Shown here piece by piece: positions 60,491 to 64,000 of a stretch of 64,000 nucleotides of DNA. A program made the translations under genes and the position numbers. The DNA comes from Prevotellaceae bacterium UBA1710 (GTDB lineage Bacteria; Bacteroidota; Bacteroidia; Bacteroidales; Bacteroidaceae), in contig DCJC01000006.1 of assembly GCA_002317355.1 (NCBI GenBank), positions 20,649 through 84,648 of the forward strand, in the 5' to 3' direction. Position 1 is the first letter of the stretch; every line of letters begins with the position of its first letter. The notes below the pieces were generated by a model. The model had not been told where the DNA came from. It saw only the letters and a list, made by a program, of their open reading frames with translations, and searched no databases.

Positions 60491-61603
60491 ATGAAATATT
60501 CAAAGTTAATCATCGCCGCTATCATCGGCATTATCTTCATCGGAACATTCGTATTCCTTTATCAGAAGTCACAACCAGAACCAATAGTATATAATGAGTT
60601 CACTCCAAAGATGGGTGACGTAAGCAAGACAACCCTCATAACAGGTAAGATTGAGCCTCGAAACGAGGTAAACGTAAAGCCGCAGATCTCTGGTATCATC
60701 ACCGATATCTATAAGGAGGCTGGTGATTATATCCAGGCTGGAGAAGTCATCGCAAAGGTAAAGGTTATTCCAGACATGGGGCAGTTGAGTAGTGCAGAGT
60801 CACGTGTTCGCCTTGCAGAGATCAACGCACAGCAGGCTAAGACTGACTTCGACCGCGACAAGGCTCTCTTTGACAAGCACCTCGTAACAGCAGAAGCATT
60901 CGACAAGACTCGTCAGGCTCTCAAGCAGGCTCAGGAAGAGGTTAATGCTGCCAACGATGCCCTCGAGGTTGTTCGCGATGGTGTCTCTAAGAGCAATGCA
61001 AGCGCAAGTAGTACTCTCATCCGCAGCACTATCTCTGGTGTCATCCTCGACATCCCCGTAAAGGTTGGTAATACCGTCATCCTCTCCAACACCTTCAATG
61101 ATGGTACAACTATCGCAACCCTCGCTAACATGAAGGATCTCATCTTCCGTGGCAATATCGACGAGACTGAAGTTGGACAACTCAATATCGGTGTTCCAAT
61201 GAAGATTACCATCGGTGCTCTTCAGGATGTAAAGCTCAATGCATCACTCGAATACATCTCTCCAAAGGCTGTTGAGAACAATGGTGCTAACCAGTTCGAA
61301 ATCAAGGCTGCCATCGATGTAAAGGGTGCAAAGAATCTCCGCTCTGGCTATAGTGCCAACGCAGAAATCGTACTTGAGAGCGTCAAGAACGTGCTCACTA
61401 TCCCTGAGAGCGCTATCGAGTTCAGTGGCGACAGCACCTTCGTCTATATCGCAAAGGGTAAAGGCGAACAGAAGACATACGAGCGTCATCCTGTTACCAT
61501 CGGCATCTCTGATGGCGTAAATATCGAGATAAAGAAAGGCCTCACTACAAAGGACATCGTTCGTGGTCCACAGGCTGTAGTGGATGATAAGAATAAGGAT
61601 TAA
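60491..61603 (+). CDS. Membrane-fusion (HlyD/MacA-like) adaptor
   Basis: An N-terminal membrane anchor (about 5-24) precedes the MFP fold: lipoyl-like halves (NVKPQISGIITDIYKEAGDYIQAGEVIAKV near 60-89; TISGVILDIPVKVGNTV near 178-194), an alpha-hairpin coiled coil (about 95-170) and beta-barrel. 370 residues. Bridges the MacB-like permeases and the outer-membrane channel. Confidence 0.94.
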   Translation: MKYSKLIIAAIIGIIFIGTFVFLYQKSQPEPIVYNEFTPKMGDVSKTTLITGKIEPRNEVNVKPQISGIITDIYKEAGDYIQAGEVIAKVKVIPDMGQLSSAESRVRLAEINAQQAKTDFDRDKALFDKHLVTAEAFDKTRQALKQAQEEVNAANDALEVVRDGVSKSNASASSTLIRSTISGVILDIPVKVGNTVILSNTFNDGTTIATLANMKDLIFRGNIDETEVGQLNIGVPMKITIGALQDVKLNASLEYISPKAVENNGANQFEIKAAIDVKGAKNLRSGYSANAEIVLESVKNVLTIPESAIEFSGDSTFVYIAKGKGEQKTYERHPVTIGISDGVNIEIKKGLTTKDIVRGPQAVVDDKNKD

Positions 61604-61680
61604 AGAAAAAGGATTAGGGATTAAGGTTTGATAGTTTTTGCAAACCACCAACACCCATCACCCAACACCCAACAACAAAA
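61604..61680. repeat. Iterated tract plus CACCCAACA words
   Basis: AGGATTAGGGATTAAGG words (as at 31473) followed by CAAACCACCAACACCCATCAC-type words shared with 51560-51600 and 53785-53810. Confidence 0.75.
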
Positions 61681-63006
61681 ATGAAAACTCTCATCATATC
61701 AGCACTCTTGTCGCTTGGCGCAACAACTTCATTTGCGCAGAAGCAATGGACTCTTCCTGAGTGCATCAACTATGCCATCGAGCATAACATCAACCTCAAA
61801 CAGCGTGAAAACTCACGCCGACAGAATGAGCTATCTCTCAATACTGCCAAGAACTCACGACTACCCGACCTCAACGCAAACGTAAACGAGAATCTCGGCT
61901 TCGGGCGCTCAATCGGAATGGACAACACCTACAGCAAAAACAACACCAGTAGCACGTCCTTCCAGATAAATACATCTCTTCCTATCCTCACAGGAAACCG
62001 TATAGAGAACACCATCAAGCTCAATCAGCTTAACCTCGAGGCTTCAACAGCAGATCTCGAGAAGGCTCGCAACGATATCCGTACTCAGATAGCTCAGCAG
62101 TATATTCAGATTGTCTATGACCGTGAGATGCTCGCTGTGGCAAAGCGTCAGATAAGCATCGACTCAATGCAGGTTTACCGACTTCAGGAGATGGAGCGCA
62201 ACGGAAAGGCAACTCTCACAGAGGTTCTTCAGCAGCAGTCAACTATGGCACAGAGCCAACTTACTGCTACTCAGGCAGAAAACACCTACCGTCTCGACCT
62301 TCTCGCTCTCTCACAGCTTCTCGAACTCCCAACTCCAGAAGGCTTCTCTATCGTGATTCCTTCACTTCCAAGCACTTCTGGTACTATTGCAGGCTTCAGT
62401 CCTGATGCTATCTTTCAAGAAGCTCTCGCAACAAAGCCAGAAATCCAGGCAGAACAGCTTCGCCTCAAGGCTACTGATGCAAACATCCTCATAGCGAAAT
62501 CCGCCAAATACCCTACCCTCTCACTCAATGCAGGACTTAGCACAAACTATTACAAAACTCTCAACGGCAATTTCAAGCAGGATAGCTTCGGTTCTCAGCT
62601 GAAGAACAACTTCAGTCAGAACATCGGTCTCTCGCTCAACGTTCCGATCTTCAACCGCTATTCTACACGCAACAACATCCGCTCTGCATCTATTGATCGT
62701 GAGAATCAGCAACTCGCCCTCGACAACGTGAAGAAATCTCTTTACAAGGAGATACAGCAGGTATATTATAATGCCATTGCTGCCGAGGCTAAATACACCA
62801 AGAGCCTTCAGGCAGAAGAGACAAGCAAGGCAGCCTTCGACCTCACACAGGCTAAGTACGAGAACGGAAAGGCAACTATCACAGAGTTCAATGAATCAAA
62901 GAACAACCTGATGAAAGCCGAGAGCGACCTCGTTCAGGCACGTTACGAACTCATCTATCAGAAAGCCCTTGTTGACTTCTATAGAGGCAAGGAATTGAAG
63001 TTCTAA
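61681..63006 (+). CDS. TolC-family outer-membrane channel
   Basis: A signal peptide (MKTLIISALLSLGATTSFAQ) and two TolC repeats, each with long helices, are visible. The first covers about 22-215 and the second about 240-441 with the ARYELIYQKALVDFYRGKEL end. 441 residues. Completes the tripartite exporter; a terminator follows. Confidence 0.94.
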   Translation: MKTLIISALLSLGATTSFAQKQWTLPECINYAIEHNINLKQRENSRRQNELSLNTAKNSRLPDLNANVNENLGFGRSIGMDNTYSKNNTSSTSFQINTSLPILTGNRIENTIKLNQLNLEASTADLEKARNDIRTQIAQQYIQIVYDREMLAVAKRQISIDSMQVYRLQEMERNGKATLTEVLQQQSTMAQSQLTATQAENTYRLDLLALSQLLELPTPEGFSIVIPSLPSTSGTIAGFSPDAIFQEALATKPEIQAEQLRLKATDANILIAKSAKYPTLSLNAGLSTNYYKTLNGNFKQDSFGSQLKNNFSQNIGLSLNVPIFNRYSTRNNIRSASIDRENQQLALDNVKKSLYKEIQQVYYNAIAAEAKYTKSLQAEETSKAAFDLTQAKYENGKATITEFNESKNNLMKAESDLVQARYELIYQKALVDFYRGKELKF

Positions 63007-63090
63007 ATACTAATTAAAAATAATATTAGGTCTGAAATAAATTACGTACACCTATTGAGTTAATGAAATAACCGATAACCACACGTGTAC

Positions 63091-63126
63091 ATCCCCTTTT
63101 GCTGTAGAGATACATCAAAAGGGGAT
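63091..63126 (+). terminator. Terminator of the efflux operon
   Basis: Perfect 11-bp arms (ATCCCCTTTTG and CAAAAGGGGAT) with a 14-nt loop, then TTTTTCTTTG. Confidence 0.92.
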
Positions 63127-63201
63127 TTTTCTTTGTTTGTGCACAATATCGCCTTGTTTCATCAATGCCATGGTTTCGTTCATGGTAGGGAGTAAATCTA
63201 T

Positions 63202-63313
63202 CGCTACTCCATCAGTTCTCCATCGTTTCTCCATCAAAACGATGGACCAGCGATGGAGAAGCGATGGAGTAGCGATGGAGATGCTTCCTACTTACAGCCT
63301 CGAACAATACGAC
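63202..63313. repeat. CGATGGAG element, copy 2
   Basis: Aligns along its length with 13125-13235: TCTCCATCG, ACGATGGA hairpin, three 11-bp units (AGCGATGGAGA/T), and CTACTTACAGCCT tail. Confidence 0.85.
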
Positions 63314-63354
63314 TTTCAAGGACTGATTTCTTTTTGCAAACGACCAAAAAGTTA

Positions 63355-63676
63355 TTTTTTTTAGAATTTTTCATCAAACACGTACACGGTGGGGGTAAAT
63401 AGTGGTAAACGCATTGACTATTAGCGCATTATGTCCGTGTACGTGTTTATCAAACACGTACACGACACGTACACAAGACGTACACGGTCAAAAATGGTCT
63501 TTTTTTTGAAGTATTATGCAAAAGTCACCTCTTTTAAGTAAAAAACGTGTATATGTCATGTACGTGTTGTGTACGTGTTTGGCAAACACGTACACGGGCT
63601 TAACGCCTTGATATATAACATATTAGAGTCAGTTTTTGCCACCGTGTACGTGTTTGATGAAAAATTCTAAAAAAAA
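63355..63676. repeat. 322-bp element with perfect 37-bp inverted repeats
   Basis: Arms 63355-63391 and 63640-63676 are perfectly complementary over 37 bp (T8, AGAATTTTTCATC, AAACACGTACACGGTG). Inside, palindromes with 13-bp arms (63436-63464) and 12-bp arms (63569-63595), plus single CGTACAC units, use the same CGTGTACGTGTTT word. No ORF. Confidence 0.95.
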
Positions 63677-63759
63677 TCCGACAAGCATATTTGGATAGTT
63701 TGGCAAGTACGTAGTGAAGACATCCATAACCATATTAAAATCTCATAGCAAGTTGTGTC

Positions 63760-63905
63760 TCTACTTATCTTCCGTTATTCCTCCGCTTATCCTCCGTTAT
63801 TCCTCCGTTCTACCTCTGCTTCAGACCAGAGATACAATAGGCGAAAAATGGGAACTACATAGGAATCACATAGGAACTACATAGGAACAAGATAAGAACA
63901 TGATT
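63760..63905. repeat. Iterated CCGTTATTCCT and AGGAACTACAT tract
   Basis: Tandem TCCGTTATTCC/TCCGCTTATCC units (about 11-12 bp period), then ATAGGAACTACA/ATAGGAATCACA units. Related words occur at 37185-37240 on the opposite side of the window. Confidence 0.85.
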
Positions 63906-63927
63906 GGTTGCTTTTTCCTGTTTTTGT

Positions 63928-64000
63928 GATGGTGAAATAATAACTTCGGACGATTTTGTTCAGATTGTTGAGATGTTTTTGCGTTGAGACGTAGTCGAAG
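63928..64000. repeat. 181-bp-type palindrome, copy 2 (cut by window end)
   Basis: The first 62 bp match the reverse complement of 49405-49467 with one difference; the copies diverge after GTTGAGACG. Confidence 0.9.

Larger units (their letters stand above)
63007..64000. other. Gene-free repeat-rich region at the window end
   Basis: No convincing gene. In order: a terminator (63091-63126), a CGATGGAG element (63202-63313), the 322-bp CGTGTACG element (63355-63676), iterated CCGTTATTCCTCCG and AGGAACTACAT words (63760-63905) and the start of a 181-bp-type palindrome (63928-64000). Confidence 0.75.

Noticed and set aside
63355..63676. CRISPR array
   Set aside because: Repeats are palindromic, irregularly spaced, found in both orientations and not separated by unique spacers.
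1..64000. Prophage, conjugative element or rRNA/tRNA genes
   Set aside because: No integrase, capsid, relaxase or tra genes, and no tRNA cloverleaf or rRNA segment was recognised by eye.

Overview
The window reads as a chromosomal segment of a Bacteroidales bacterium, most likely Prevotellaceae (Prevotella sensu lato). Evidence: promoters of the Bacteroidetes type (TTTG, 19-21 bp, TAnnTTTG), AT-rich leaders without Shine-Dalgarno motifs, a BspA-like leucine-rich-repeat protein, class 3 fructose-1,6-bisphosphatase, DUF349, DUF3857, DUF2807, DUF5715 and DUF6266 proteins, and the lpxD-lpxC order with LpxC of the Bacteroidetes type. No rRNA, tRNA, CRISPR array, prophage or complete insertion sequence was seen.

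Layout. 0-9 kb (minus strand): lpxD-lpxC (lipid A), then a housekeeping run phoH-purC-menG-aroE-purM-prfA-small ORF-pyrF closed by a strong terminator. 9-16 kb is accessory: a DUF5715 gene whose 3' end is duplicated around an AT-rich orphan gene, a Y1-transposase-like (RAYT-type) protein with an unusual C-terminal extension, a DUF6266 protein, and a BspA-like LRR gene with a long palindromic leader. 16-20 kb (minus): a lipoprotein and a thioredoxin-like protein with CxxS, then HU, a tiny COX24-type basic protein and RNase G. 19.8-36.6 kb (plus): hisH-hisA-hisF-hisI-hisE, ftsE, lysC-lysA, two glycosyltransferases, fbp, a HAD phosphatase, a YhcH-like protein, rsmG, a metallo-hydrolase, ruvC, a double ATPase and a GHL10 glycosidase. 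36.7-47 kb: DUF2582, DUF3857, a radical-SAM activase with two TonB-like proteins, dnaB, ispE, a NUDIX hydrolase and corA. 47-53.5 kb: DUF349, trxB, a glutathione-peroxidase-like pseudoenzyme, rpmE2, a DUF308 membrane protein and a His/Gly-rich secreted protein. 54-63 kb (plus): an apparent GntR-controlled ABC module followed by a complete MacAB-TolC-like exporter (ATPase, two permeases, adaptor, outer-membrane channel).

The most unusual content is between genes. At least six families of palindromic or iterated intergenic elements occur, several in two copies, and many operon spacers are built from locus-specific 6-8 bp words repeated imperfectly. The best candidate for an undescribed regulatory system is the roughly 220-nt leader of corA: it has a consensus promoter, one or two tiny ORFs, and overlapping mutually exclusive stems, one of which buries the corA start region. 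The second is the palindromic leader of the LRR gene. The third is a 322-bp element bounded by a perfect 37-bp inverted repeat.
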